This document shows, piece after piece, positions 53,263 through 62,593 of a stretch of DNA of 64,000 nucleotides. Location of the stretch: NCBI GenBank assembly GCA_963851095.1, contig CAWKOX010000001.1:1-64000 (forward strand), read 5' to 3'. The position numbers were made by a program, and so were the translations under genes. A model generated the notes under the pieces. It had not been told where the DNA came from and did no database searches. It saw only the letters and a program-made list of their open reading frames with translations. How positions within the stretch are numbered: the first letter of the stretch is position 1; each line of letters begins with the position of its first letter. The stretch comes from Oleispira sp963851095. Lineage in GTDB: Bacteria; Pseudomonadota; Gammaproteobacteria; Pseudomonadales; Oceanobacteraceae.

Positions 53263-53856
53263 ATGTCTTTACCGCTTTTACTCGCGTCAAGCTCGGCTTA
53301 TCGCAAACAGCTATTAGAGAAATTACAGCTGCCCTTTACCTACGCGAGCCCAGATATCGACGAATCGATATTGCCCAACGAAGATGCCAGTACTTACGTC
53401 GAGCGCTTAGCGATAGAAAAAGCCAAAGCGCTTCAAAGCGACTTTTCTGAGCATATTATTATCGGTAGTGATCAATGCGCTGTTTTAGACGTTAATGGCC
53501 AACAACGTATTTTAGGCAAGCCACACTCATTTGAAAATGCGGTTCAGCAGCTAAGTGATTGCAGTGGTCAAAAAGTAACGTTTTTAACAGGTTTATGCTG
53601 CTTTAATAGTCATACCAAAAAGACCTTATCGATTGTAGAGCCTTTTACTGTTCATTTTCGTGAATTAACCGAGGCCCAAATCCGTCGCTATATCGAACAA
53701 GAAATGCCGCTAGATTGTGCGGGCAGTTTTAAGTCTGAAGGGATGGGCATTCGCTTATTCAGCGCTTTAGAAGGACGAGACCCCAATAGCTTGGTCGGCT
53801 TACCCTTAATTGCCCTAGTCGATATTCTGGAGCAGCATGGTGTTCAAGTTCTTTAA
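53263..53856 (+). CDS. yceF: Maf-type nucleotide pyrophosphatase, YceF group (7-methyl-GTP)
   Basis: The 197-residue protein has the Maf start LLLASSSAYRKQLLEKL, the catalytic IIGSDQCAVLD and the YceF-specific CAGSFKSEGMGIRLF…EGRDPNSLVGLPLIAL. The YceF group prefers 7-methyl-GTP, while the YhdE group prefers dTTP/UTP; the SDQ form points to YceF. It cleans modified nucleotides from the pool. Confidence 0.93.
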   Translation: MSLPLLLASSSAYRKQLLEKLQLPFTYASPDIDESILPNEDASTYVERLAIEKAKALQSDFSEHIIIGSDQCAVLDVNGQQRILGKPHSFENAVQQLSDCSGQKVTFLTGLCCFNSHTKKTLSIVEPFTVHFRELTEAQIRRYIEQEMPLDCAGSFKSEGMGIRLFSALEGRDPNSLVGLPLIALVDILEQHGVQVL

Positions 53857-53930
53857 TTATGAACTCATACATTTTGTGTTCGTTAACCGCGGCTGCGATT
53901 ACTTTATATCAAGTTTTCTACGGGCATAAA

Positions 53931-53957
53931 AAAAGACCAGTCTGGACTGGTCTTTTT
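53931..53957. terminator. bidirectional terminator between yceF and gspD
   Basis: AAAAGACCAGTC-TG-GACTGGTCTTTT is a perfect 12-bp stem with A- and T-runs, serving both convergent genes. Confidence 0.9.
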
Positions 53958-53983
53958 TATTTTTGCTTATAGTTTAGAAGCAA

Positions 53984-55888
53984 TTAATTATCTAACTGAA
54001 CGCCTTGAAATAAACGATTCATTCGTTTGTCGACAGCATCAACTTCAACATCACCCGACAATTCAAACTCCCAGATACCATTGTATTTATCGTGGGTTAA
54101 CGTTGTCGCTTTTTGCTTATCCAATACAATTGTTGGTCTTAAGAAAACCATCAAGTTACGTTTGACGTGCTGCGTACTTTTACTCTTAAATAACCAGCCT
54201 AGTAGAGGAATATCACCTAAGATTGGCACCTTACTTTCCGTTTCGGTAATGTCGTCGCTGATCAAACCACCTAAGACGATGGTTTCTTCATCCGCCGCTA
54301 AAATCATTGTTTTTAGCTTACGCTTATTAGTAATTAAATCGGCCTGACCTTGAACCGTTGTATTAGCAACCGACTCAGCGCTGACTTCAACTTCTAAGCG
54401 CAACTCATTACCTTCGTGAATATGCGGCTTAATTTTTAGCGTTACACCAATGTCTTCACGTGAAATAGTCGTAAATGGATTGCTGTTTGAACTAGAGGTA
54501 GTCGACCCCGTTAAGAAAGGAACATTCTGACCGACTACAATTTCTGCTTCTTGGTTATCCAACGTCATGATGCTTGGCGTCGATAGTAAGTTAGTATTAC
54601 TCTGGCTCTCTAGTGCCTGAATAATGACACCAAAGTCAATCTGGCCATTGGATTCTTTAAAGCCACCAACGGTTAAACCATTACTCAATGTTGGAGCGCC
54701 TGTGGCAACCCCAGTGGCAATCGATGAAAGCGACTGTCCTGCATTTCCAAAATTAGTACCCGCTACAGGATTGTCTGTATCACCCACAGCCCATTGAAAG
54801 CCTAAAGAATCGGTAACATCACCGGTTACTTCAACAATCGCCGATTCAATCAGTACCTGAGCACGACGAACATCGAGCTCATGAATAATTTCATCAATTT
54901 CTTTTAAGACCGAAGGCTCAGCACGAACCACCAGCGCGTTTAATTCTTCATCCGCATGGATGCTTGCCTTACCTTTCGCTTTGTTAGCATCTTTTTTACC
55001 GGAATCGGAATCAGACATAACATTCTTTAATAGCTCGGCCAGCTTTTTAGAATCGGCATACTTTAAACGGATCACCTTAGTACTACCGGAGAAATAAGAA
55101 GGCTTATCAAGCTGCTTAATCAGGGTACGAATACGTTCACGCGACGTTTTCTCACCTTTAATAATAAGGCGATTACTGCGTTCATCGGCAACGACTCGAA
55201 TACTACCCGCGCCGCCACTCTTAGCGCCCTTACCTTGAGCAACTTTATCAGGATCAAGACTTTGCAACATGGTGACCACGTTTCCGACCCATGCTTCTTT
55301 TAACTGAATAACTTCCAACTCTTCAGAACCAGACTTATCAAGACGATCAATAATCTGCTCGATACGATTAATGTTTGAAGCGTGATCAGATATAATCAAA
55401 GCGTTAGCAGACTTAACCCCAGCTAGATGTCCATATTTTGCAACCAGCGGGCGTAGAATAGGCACTAAATCCAAAGCTGGCGTATTTTTAATCGTGATCA
55501 CTTTCGTAACCATTTCTTGGCTTTGTTTTTTATACTTATTTTCTAAATCACGGCCTTGCTGCTTAACCGAATTTTGCTGCACAACCATGATCACATCGCC
55601 TGCTGGAACGGCAGCATAACCATGCACTTGCAAGACGGATAAGAACAGCTCGTAAACGGCTTCGGTATTCATAGTTTCTGTAGAAACTACTGTGACCTTA
55701 CCTTTGACTCGAGGGTCTATGACAAAGCTTTTGCCGGTAATATCAGCAATCTGCCCTATAAACGCTGAAATATCAGCATCATTAAGATTCACTTGCCAAT
55801 TTTGATCTTCTGCATGAACAGTCATTACAGGCGTGCTGATGGCAATCGTCATAGCCAACAGTGCAATTTTACAAAAACGCTTGAGCAC
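53984..55888 (-). CDS. gspD: type II secretion secretin GspD
   Basis: The 634-residue protein has a signal peptide, domains N0 to N3 (SFVIDPRVKGKVTVVST; TKVITIKNTPALDLVPILRPLV; RSNRLIIKGEKTSRERI; HADEELNALVVRAEP) and a secretin core with VGQNVPFLTGS and the conserved VPILGDIPLLGWLFK. It forms the outer-membrane channel of the type II system. It follows gspC by 11 bases. Confidence 0.96.
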   Translation of the reverse strand: MLKRFCKIALLAMTIAISTPVMTVHAEDQNWQVNLNDADISAFIGQIADITGKSFVIDPRVKGKVTVVSTETMNTEAVYELFLSVLQVHGYAAVPAGDVIMVVQQNSVKQQGRDLENKYKKQSQEMVTKVITIKNTPALDLVPILRPLVAKYGHLAGVKSANALIISDHASNINRIEQIIDRLDKSGSEELEVIQLKEAWVGNVVTMLQSLDPDKVAQGKGAKSGGAGSIRVVADERSNRLIIKGEKTSRERIRTLIKQLDKPSYFSGSTKVIRLKYADSKKLAELLKNVMSDSDSGKKDANKAKGKASIHADEELNALVVRAEPSVLKEIDEIIHELDVRRAQVLIESAIVEVTGDVTDSLGFQWAVGDTDNPVAGTNFGNAGQSLSSIATGVATGAPTLSNGLTVGGFKESNGQIDFGVIIQALESQSNTNLLSTPSIMTLDNQEAEIVVGQNVPFLTGSTTSSSNSNPFTTISREDIGVTLKIKPHIHEGNELRLEVEVSAESVANTTVQGQADLITNKRKLKTMILAADEETIVLGGLISDDITETESKVPILGDIPLLGWLFKSKSTQHVKRNLMVFLRPTIVLDKQKATTLTHDKYNGIWEFELSGDVEVDAVDKRMNRLFQGVQLDN

Positions 55889-55899
55889 CGATTAAGTCC

Positions 55900-56769
55900 T
55901 TATTTAATGGTATGATTAACAACAAAACGACCATTGCCACGCTGAATTTCCAAACGCGCTTGCCCACTATTAGTAACCTCTTCTAATAGCACCTGATCAT
56001 CTTCTAAATTGCCCAATGCCTGTCCGTTAACAGACAATATTATATCGCCAGGTCTTAGACCTAACTGAGTAAGCATTGAGCCGGAACTTGAAACTTTATA
56101 ACCTGATCCATTGCCAGAAGCTTCTAGCCCCATCTTTCTTAATGCGCCCGCAGGATCATTACTGACTTCATCTTTCAATAACTGCACCGCATCTGCAGGC
56201 GTGCGAATACCGCTAAACCTTTCTTTAAAACTCCCGCGGGTTTGAGCCCGTCTTTGTGCGGGTGTCGGCTTACTGGATTGCTGAATCCCCTGTTTGCCCG
56301 CGAGCTCAAATTTTAGCGCTTCTAACTTACCGTTGCTATCCAGAATCACCTGATCTTGCTGCACGGCGGCTAACTTTGTTCGCCCTTGCACCACATCACC
56401 GATGCGATAATTTTTACCCGCACCGCCCTTAGGAGCAATAATCGCACTGGAATTTTCTGCAGTACTTGCGGCCATAACGCCTAATAACGCTAACCGTAAA
56501 CGCGTCGTTGGCGCATCTAATTCTTTGGGTACTTCAACAACAGCGACCGTCGCATCACCAAAGATATGCATGTCTGCAATACTGTCGTTTTGAGCGACGA
56601 CCGCTGCGCCTTTAGCACGCGTAGGCTCAGACAATACTAAGGTGCTAGGGGCTAAAAACATCCAAGTGAATACAGCCAACTGGCTAGAGATTAACACGGT
56701 GAAAGTTAACTTACCTAAAATTAAAGTCAGTCGCTGCCAAGGCAAAATTATGATTGTTTGCTCAGTCAC
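55900..56769 (-). CDS. gspC: type II secretion protein GspC
   Basis: The 289-residue protein has one N-terminal membrane helix, an HR domain (about residues 80-155, IADMHIFGDATVA and TRLRLALLGVMA) and a C-terminal PDZ domain (YKVSSSGSMLTQLGLRPGDIILSVNG). It links the inner-membrane platform to GspD. Confidence 0.93.
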   Translation of the reverse strand: MTEQTIIILPWQRLTLILGKLTFTVLISSQLAVFTWMFLAPSTLVLSEPTRAKGAAVVAQNDSIADMHIFGDATVAVVEVPKELDAPTTRLRLALLGVMAASTAENSSAIIAPKGGAGKNYRIGDVVQGRTKLAAVQQDQVILDSNGKLEALKFELAGKQGIQQSSKPTPAQRRAQTRGSFKERFSGIRTPADAVQLLKDEVSNDPAGALRKMGLEASGNGSGYKVSSSGSMLTQLGLRPGDIILSVNGQALGNLEDDQVLLEEVTNSGQARLEIQRGNGRFVVNHTIK

Positions 56770-56844
56770 TCTGCACTCCCGGCTGCCAACTGTTTAATGA
56801 TTCTATCCATAGTATTTGTATCGTCTATATGTTTCTTATTAAGG

Positions 56845-57612
56845 TCATAGCAGTTTTTGTGACGCTTCAAATATGACTTTCTCTGCCGGGACTTCTGCTG
56901 GCCATTGAAGCCCTAAAATATCTAAGAATCGGCGACGAATGCCAATGCCGGCCCAGCCATCTGGCTGAATATACCCCTTACCAATATCTTGACCATCGGT
57001 ATTGGTAATCTCTAGCTCAACATTATCGGCAGGTTTCTGAATAACACCCACTAAAATAGGTAAGGTAGCATTAATCGTCTTTCCCTCTAAAGGAAAACTC
57101 ACATCGCCTCCACTAAACAGCAATCGGCCGTCGGCGGTGAGTACTTGCTTATCATGAATGGAGAAAATCGCATTAAACTTATTCAGTTCAAAATTGCCCA
57201 CCAATGATGAGCGCCCTTGCCGTAATACCGGAGCAAGATAACGCGAAGACATAAAGGCTTCACTTTGGCTTACTTCAATGTGATCAGCATTACCGCGCAC
57301 GAGTCCTTTAAATTTGAGCTCATCGCCTGAGACTTTGACATTGGCAGCAAGCTGCCCAGTGATCAGTTCACTTACTTGAATATCCCACTGGCCGTTGACC
57401 TTGCCAACATTGGGAATATTGATGCGCGCTTGGCCCTGCCAGAGAGTGCCAGTAACCAACTCAACTTTAACAGGTAAGTTTCCTACATGCGGCTGAACCT
57501 TAGGCCAAACATATTCCAAGGGCGCAGTGAGTCCCAAGAATATAACAAAACTGAATAGCCCGATTAACAAATACCATTTAACAGACCATATAGCAGACAA
57601 GAGTACCTTCAA
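56845..57612 (-). CDS. gspN: type II secretion protein GspN
   Basis: The 255-residue protein has one N-terminal membrane helix and the GspN family text PLEYVWPKVQPHVGNLPVKVELVTGTLWQGQARI. The C-terminal part is β-rich. It comes first in the N-C-D order. Its role in type II secretion is poorly known, and many systems lack it. The gspE-M genes are not in this window. Confidence 0.88.
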   Translation of the reverse strand: MKVLLSAIWSVKWYLLIGLFSFVIFLGLTAPLEYVWPKVQPHVGNLPVKVELVTGTLWQGQARINIPNVGKVNGQWDIQVSELITGQLAANVKVSGDELKFKGLVRGNADHIEVSQSEAFMSSRYLAPVLRQGRSSLVGNFELNKFNAIFSIHDKQVLTADGRLLFSGGDVSFPLEGKTINATLPILVGVIQKPADNVELEITNTDGQDIGKGYIQPDGWAGIGIRRRFLDILGLQWPAEVPAEKVIFEASQKLL

Positions 57613-57816
57613 AATTATCTCTTTTAATTATTTTTGCATATTAACCCGCATTCTACTGAATGCGAGCCGTAGTGTAATGGAGTTTTATGCCATATTGTGA
57701 AAACAAAGACACATTTTAGTAATGATTTTCATTATACCGCCGATACAAATGCCTTTTTGGCCACCAGCTGTTTGTTTTTTAAACAACAATATCCTATCTA
57801 ACCATTAATTCGTGGA

Positions 57817-59154
57817 TCACGCTTGCTGCAGGATCGCTTGCTCAATCAATCCCACTCTATCTTGCCCCCACAGGACCAAATCACCGTATTGATAAGTTGG
57901 CACTCCCCAAGATCCTAATGCCAACATCTGCTGGCGATTGTCTTCTGCCCAGCTTTGCCACTGCTCATCACAATCGCTTTGTTTGAGCAGCATTTGTGCA
58001 TGAGCCCAATCGAGCCCTGTACGCTCAACGATCAATTTTAAGCCCTTATCGGTATCAGAATGAATACCTTGGGCATTGACGGCTTGTGCATAATTCAATA
58101 GATATTCAATTTCCACTCCTTGTGATTGCGCATACTTAAACAGCGAATAACAACGGTTAACGCCCACACCTAAAGGATCTGCCACCCTGCCATAATCAAT
58201 CCCCAACTTCTGCGCTTCTCGCTTGGTATCATGAAAGATATACATCTTTTTTGTATCAGGCACAGATAAGCCGCGCATGATCATTGGTAATATAGGCTTA
58301 ACGTCTAGGCTTAATTGATAGTGCTGTGCCAATGTAACCGCTTGCTGTAAACCAAGGTGAGAATAAGGGCTGCGAATAGAAAAATAGAGAATCAGTTTTT
58401 TATGTTTTGGATCTGGCTGAGTTAAAGGTTTAGTTTGGCAAAACTGGGCATAGGTTTTATCGAAGAGAACCTCTGTCGCCTCACCCTGACCAAGAGCTAA
58501 TAAGCGTCGCTCTAAATGGTCTAGTCGGTCGAGCCCCCAGTACCATTCTCCAGCATAATGCAGCATCGCGCTCATATAATGACCATTCTTAGCCAAGCAC
58601 AGCTCATTTGCTCGAAGTAGATCCTTCCAAACATGCACAATCGACTCAGATTCGTTTGAATTACCTAAGCTATCGAGAGCCTGTTGAAACCAATAATTTT
58701 TAAAAACGCTTTCGATAGCAGCCCAATCACAATGCTGATCTTTAAGGCCTTGCGCCTCTAGCTGTAATAATAACTGGCTAGCCTGCTCTGCCCGAATTCG
58801 TTCATCTTGCGGAGATTCCTCAGGCCAATCGAGCTGATACAACCTAGCAAGATGAGTCGCATCGACAAATGCATTATGGTGCCAAAGTTGCTCTTCTGGA
58901 TACATATCCTGCTGAAGATTTAAAATGGTTTTAAATTGCAGACGCACATCAAAGCGCCGCTCAACATCGGCCAATACTTGCACCAATAAATAGCTGTAGG
59001 GATCGTTAACTCTAAGGTAGACATCAACCTGATGCTCGCGTCTTAAAAGCTTACGCCAGCCCTCGTGCAACTGACGCTTCATTACTAGTAATGCATTACT
59101 CGATATTAAGCGGGCCGCATAAGGCTGTAGATGTTTTTTAAAAGCAAAGGTCAT
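57817..59154 (-). CDS. two-domain DsbA-like/2-hydroxychromene-2-carboxylate isomerase-type protein
   Basis: The 445-residue protein consists of two thioredoxin-like domains of the DsbA/HCCA isomerase (kappa GST) type. The first (about 45-230) begins VDVYLRVNDPYSYLLVQ, the second (about 250-440) LILYFSIRSPYSHLGLQQ, with SWGVPTYQYGDLVLWGQDR at the end. The serine (SPYSHLG) of the second domain is the HCCA-type active residue; the first has DPYSYL instead. There is no CxxC, so it is not an oxidoreductase. It probably uses glutathione or isomerises a ring compound; the substrate is unknown. Confidence 0.7.
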   Translation of the reverse strand: MTFAFKKHLQPYAARLISSNALLVMKRQLHEGWRKLLRREHQVDVYLRVNDPYSYLLVQVLADVERRFDVRLQFKTILNLQQDMYPEEQLWHHNAFVDATHLARLYQLDWPEESPQDERIRAEQASQLLLQLEAQGLKDQHCDWAAIESVFKNYWFQQALDSLGNSNESESIVHVWKDLLRANELCLAKNGHYMSAMLHYAGEWYWGLDRLDHLERRLLALGQGEATEVLFDKTYAQFCQTKPLTQPDPKHKKLILYFSIRSPYSHLGLQQAVTLAQHYQLSLDVKPILPMIMRGLSVPDTKKMYIFHDTKREAQKLGIDYGRVADPLGVGVNRCYSLFKYAQSQGVEIEYLLNYAQAVNAQGIHSDTDKGLKLIVERTGLDWAHAQMLLKQSDCDEQWQSWAEDNRQQMLALGSWGVPTYQYGDLVLWGQDRVGLIEQAILQQA

Positions 59155-59222
59155 AGTGAGTCTTTTAATCTTTTTTGTGATTGTTATTATTTGATGCCTA
59201 GCCTCGATATCTGCATCAGTGA

Positions 59223-59540
59223 CTATTTGATCTCTTCTATCAAGGTTCGTTCAATCGGTAGCTGAACATAACCCGTTTCAAGGCTCCAAAAATAATAATA
59301 ACCAATCGCTCGCCCTTGATCATCACGCCCTGTGGTAATTTTTCCATCTTTGACGGTCCATGATTTAACCACCTTACCGCCATCAACATACGATACTCTT
59401 AAATCTTCACCTAAAAAATTGTCCGCCTGACGAGACCATTTATTCATTGTTTCTTCTGTACACGCCGTCATCATCAACGCGGCCACTAAAATAAGGGGGG
59501 TTTTACGAGTAAGACTTAATAATAAACGGTTAGCTTTCAT
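59223..59540 (-). CDS. small lipoprotein of unknown function
   Basis: With the ATG at 59540 (GAGAA upstream) the product has about 105 residues. It has a lipobox (LMMTAC) and a β-rich mature part SYVDGGKVVKSWTVKDGKITTG…GYYYFWSL. I do not recognise it. A longer start at 59555 is possible. Confidence 0.6.
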   Translation of the reverse strand: MKANRLLLSLTRKTPLILVAALMMTACTEETMNKWSRQADNFLGEDLRVSYVDGGKVVKSWTVKDGKITTGRDDQGRAIGYYYFWSLETGYVQLPIERTLIEEIK

Positions 59541-59680
59541 CGTTTTTCTCATCATATATGAATGGGTTAATGTACGTTAAACTAACAAGATTAAGCATCA
59601 AGTGGTAGAGTGAGTTTTGACATATATACTTTCACTATCAATAATTAAAAGCTAACAGCCACCCTTAATGATAACTTTCC

Positions 59681-59995
59681 ATGAATAAACGCCCAACCAA
59701 ACGTGAAATACGCCAACAAATGAACGACGAGGTTGACCAATATCTCAATCAAGGCGGAGAAGTGCGTGAATTTCAGCGTGGGGAAAGTGGCTTAGTAAAT
59801 GGCAAGCTTAATGACCGCAGTAGTGGTTTTGAACAAGGGAAGCAAAAAAGAACACCTCTAATAGATGAACTGAAAGCAGTCGATGAGCGCAAGAAACCTG
59901 CAAGTTCAACAGCGCCAGTGAAGAGTAACCGCCCGAAGAAAAAAATTATTTATGACGATTTTGGTGAGCCTATTCGCGAAGTATGGATTGAATAG
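59681..59995 (+). CDS. small charged conserved-looking protein
   Basis: The 104-residue protein has a helical, charged N-terminus (KREIRQQMNDEVDQYLNQGGEVREFQRGESGL), a disordered middle and a conserved-looking end KKIIYDDFGEPIREVWIE. It has no signal or membrane segment. I know similar short proteins in marine gammaproteobacteria but no function. Confidence 0.6.
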   Translation: MNKRPTKREIRQQMNDEVDQYLNQGGEVREFQRGESGLVNGKLNDRSSGFEQGKQKRTPLIDELKAVDERKKPASSTAPVKSNRPKKKIIYDDFGEPIREVWIE

Positions 59996-60058
59996 TTCTT
60001 TATCAACCCGCACTCCGCTTGCTATTAGCAATACTCATTCAAACAAGCATGAGAAAAC

Positions 60059-60538
60059 TTATTTTATTCGCTTAAGATTTTTCTCTCGCTGCTTACTCGC
60101 ATCCAAACCATCATCGACTTTTTCATTATAAACATCCAGCCAAGTACGTGACCCTTGTATCATTTTGGCTAGGTCATACATACCTAACTTCAACGTTTTC
60201 AAGAACTCTTGATAGCTCTGTTCTTGCTCTATCATCGTTTGCTGGAAAACAAATGCTTCACTCTGCTTATAGTTTAACGATAATGTGCCTAATTGACTGC
60301 GCTGTTTTTCAAGTTCAGCGCTGAGTGTCGCTATGACGACCTTTTGTTCCTCGAAGGCTGCTTGAGTAGCATAATCTTTATCCCCTCCTAATAAACTCAG
60401 CAATGTTAGGGTTAAAGAGACCGATAGAATAACTACTACTGCGATGGAAATCACAACAATCACCGTTCTATTTTTACCGACTTTTCCTTCTAAAATACTG
60501 AGTCTCTGCTCATCCGTTAACTCTTCGGTTTCAGACAT
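60059..60538 (-). CDS. single-span membrane protein with coiled coil
   Basis: The 159-residue protein has a cytosolic N-terminus, one membrane helix (TVIVVISIAVVVILSVSLTLTLLSLL, about 25-50) and a periplasmic coiled coil with Gln- and Glu-rich heptads. Function unknown. Similar in plan to the larger coiled-coil protein at 51420. Confidence 0.6.
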   Translation of the reverse strand: MSETEELTDEQRLSILEGKVGKNRTVIVVISIAVVVILSVSLTLTLLSLLGGDKDYATQAAFEEQKVVIATLSAELEKQRSQLGTLSLNYKQSEAFVFQQTMIEQEQSYQEFLKTLKLGMYDLAKMIQGSRTWLDVYNEKVDDGLDASKQREKNLKRIK

Positions 60539-60714
60539 AATCTACTCTTCATCTAATTATCGGCATTAATTAGGCCATTAACAACGACATCAACTATTGG
60601 ATTAACCACGCGAATAAACACTATAGTGATTAGGTATTCATTTAGTATAGTCAGTAAAGTCAGATTCGAACAATTTCGCAGTGATTTAATCCCTATAACA
60701 AAAAATTGTAGCCA

Positions 60715-61734
60715 TTACGCTTCAGCAATTAATGTTGCACGTAAAGGTGCTGGGTACCCTTCTATTGTTTTACTCTTATCTTCAGCATCTAAAAAATCAG
60801 TTAAAGATTGATACTGCATCCAATCAGTCGAGCGCTGCTCTTCTAGGCTAGTGATATTCTTTTCCACAATTCTAGGATTCTTAAAACCCGCACGTCGCGC
60901 CCACAATAAAAGCGTATCGCAGGTAGGTAAAAACCACACATTACGCATCTGTGCATAGCGGTCTTCCGGCATTAATACCTCACCCAGTTCACCTTCTATG
61001 ACTAAGGTTTCTAGTACTAACTGCCCACCCGGCTTCAGGGTATCTTTCAATTCTGCTAAATGATCGATCGGAGATTTTCTATGGTACAAAACCCCCATCG
61101 AAAAAGTCGTATCGAAGGCTTTCAGTGGACGCGGCACGTCTTCCATTTTTAACGGTAATAAATCAATATTTAACGGCTTGCCTTGCCCTGATTGCGCATA
61201 TTGCTTGAACGCCTGAAATTGCGCCAAAAACAAGCGCGACGGATCAACCCCAACCACTCGATAAGCACCCGCGCCCAACATGCGCCACATGTGATAACCC
61301 GAACCACAGCCCACATCTAAAATAGTGCGACCTTCTAAGGGGGCAAGATGAGATGCAATGCGCTGCCACTTCCAATCACTGCGCCACTCGGTATCGACAT
61401 GAGTATCAAAAAACTGAAACGGACCTTTGCGCCAAGGGCTTAGCTGCTGTAATCCTGATTTGATTTCTGCATTAACTGCTGCTGTATTTTCTGCTTCATT
61501 GAGCGCCGCACTGGCTAGCTGAATACGATCTTGCTGCAAATCTGCAACTACATTTTCAACCGCAGGTAAGCCTTCTAACGCATCCAACCAACGCTGCTGA
61601 TCACCGTGTACTTTCTCGTTAAAAATAGCATGCAGCTGTTGCGGTAAAATTTTGGCCCAAGGCTTTAATAAGCTGCCTTCTTGTTCCATAGCCGATTGAA
61701 TATCATCAAACCAAGAAAATACATCTACGTTCAT
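60715..61734 (-). CDS. cmoB: tRNA U34 carboxymethyltransferase
   Basis: The 339-residue CmoB transfers a carboxymethyl group from carboxy-SAM to 5-hydroxyuridine-34 of tRNA. TILDVGCGSGYHMWRMLGAG is the cofactor loop, VGVDPSRLFLAQFQA and SMGVLYHRKSPIDHL are family marks, and PWRKGPFQ lies upstream of the core. It follows cmoA, the partner that makes the cofactor. Confidence 0.96.
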   Translation of the reverse strand: MNVDVFSWFDDIQSAMEQEGSLLKPWAKILPQQLHAIFNEKVHGDQQRWLDALEGLPAVENVVADLQQDRIQLASAALNEAENTAAVNAEIKSGLQQLSPWRKGPFQFFDTHVDTEWRSDWKWQRIASHLAPLEGRTILDVGCGSGYHMWRMLGAGAYRVVGVDPSRLFLAQFQAFKQYAQSGQGKPLNIDLLPLKMEDVPRPLKAFDTTFSMGVLYHRKSPIDHLAELKDTLKPGGQLVLETLVIEGELGEVLMPEDRYAQMRNVWFLPTCDTLLLWARRAGFKNPRIVEKNITSLEEQRSTDWMQYQSLTDFLDAEDKSKTIEGYPAPLRATLIAEA

Positions 61735-61780
61735 AAGGAAATTCTATCTTGTTAAATTTTGGATTTATTAAAATTGGGAT

Positions 61781-62593
61781 TTATTTTATCGCAAGGTAAG
61801 AAACAAAATTGAAGCATTGATACCAGCGAATGACTTGACTGAAACCTGCCTGTTTTAACCGGGCAATATGAGTATTTTCTGTTTCTGGGATCAATACGTT
61901 TTCGATGGCGCTGCGCTTTTGTGCGATTTCTAATTCGCTATAGCCATTTGCACGTTTAAAGTCGAGATGTAACTTATCTTGTAAAGGCTGTTCATCTTCG
62001 TCAAAGCAAATTTTCTCGGATAAGATCAACGCGCCACCCGGATTCAGACCTTGAGCAATCTGACGTAATAAACCTAAGCGCTGCTCTTTCGCGATAAACT
62101 GCAACACATAATTCAGCGCAACCACAGATGCATTATCGATGGTTTGCGCCGTAATATCCGCACACAATAACTCAACGTCTACATCACCATCATCAAGCGC
62201 TAAATAGTGTCCCGCTTGCTCGATCATCGCCGTTGAATTATCAATACCCAATATTTTGCAGTTCTGCGCTTTTACGCCATGGCGCATCGCCAAAGTAACC
62301 GCCCCCAACGAGCAGCCTAAATCGTATAAATGGGTATTATCTCTAGCATACTCGCCGGCAATAACCCCTGACATAGCCACGGTTTCGGCATAGCCCGGAA
62401 CCGAGCGTTTAATCATGTCAGGAAATACACGGGCAACCGCACCATCAAAAGTAAACTGTCCAGACAGCTCAATGCCCTCGCTGTCGGCAAATATATCGTC
62501 CGCGGCGTTTAACCCCTCTACGCTTCCCTCTACGTTTCCATCCACATTATTGGTTGCAAAAGTATTTGGATGAGTCGATTTATGTGATGTCAT
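61781..62593 (-). CDS. cmoA: carboxy-SAM synthase
   Basis: CmoA makes carboxy-S-adenosyl-methionine from SAM and prephenate. The core has DMIKRSVPGY, YDLGCSLGAVTLAMRH-like LYDLGCSLGAVTLA and LNYVLQFI. The start overlaps the rmuC stop by 14 bases. The first 40 residues are an extension with a small repeat (VDGNVEGSVEG) not seen in the E. coli protein. Confidence 0.94.
   Translation of the reverse strand: MTSHKSTHPNTFATNNVDGNVEGSVEGLNAADDIFADSEGIELSGQFTFDGAVARVFPDMIKRSVPGYAETVAMSGVIAGEYARDNTHLYDLGCSLGAVTLAMRHGVKAQNCKILGIDNSTAMIEQAGHYLALDDGDVDVELLCADITAQTIDNASVVALNYVLQFIAKEQRLGLLRQIAQGLNPGGALILSEKICFDEDEQPLQDKLHLDFKRANGYSELEIAQKRSAIENVLIPETENTHIARLKQAGFSQVIRWYQCFNFVSYLAIK

Noticed and set aside
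57715..57740. Fur-box-like AATGATTTTCATTAT
   Set aside because: Only one short palindrome of AT-rich sequence, with no iron-related gene beside it.
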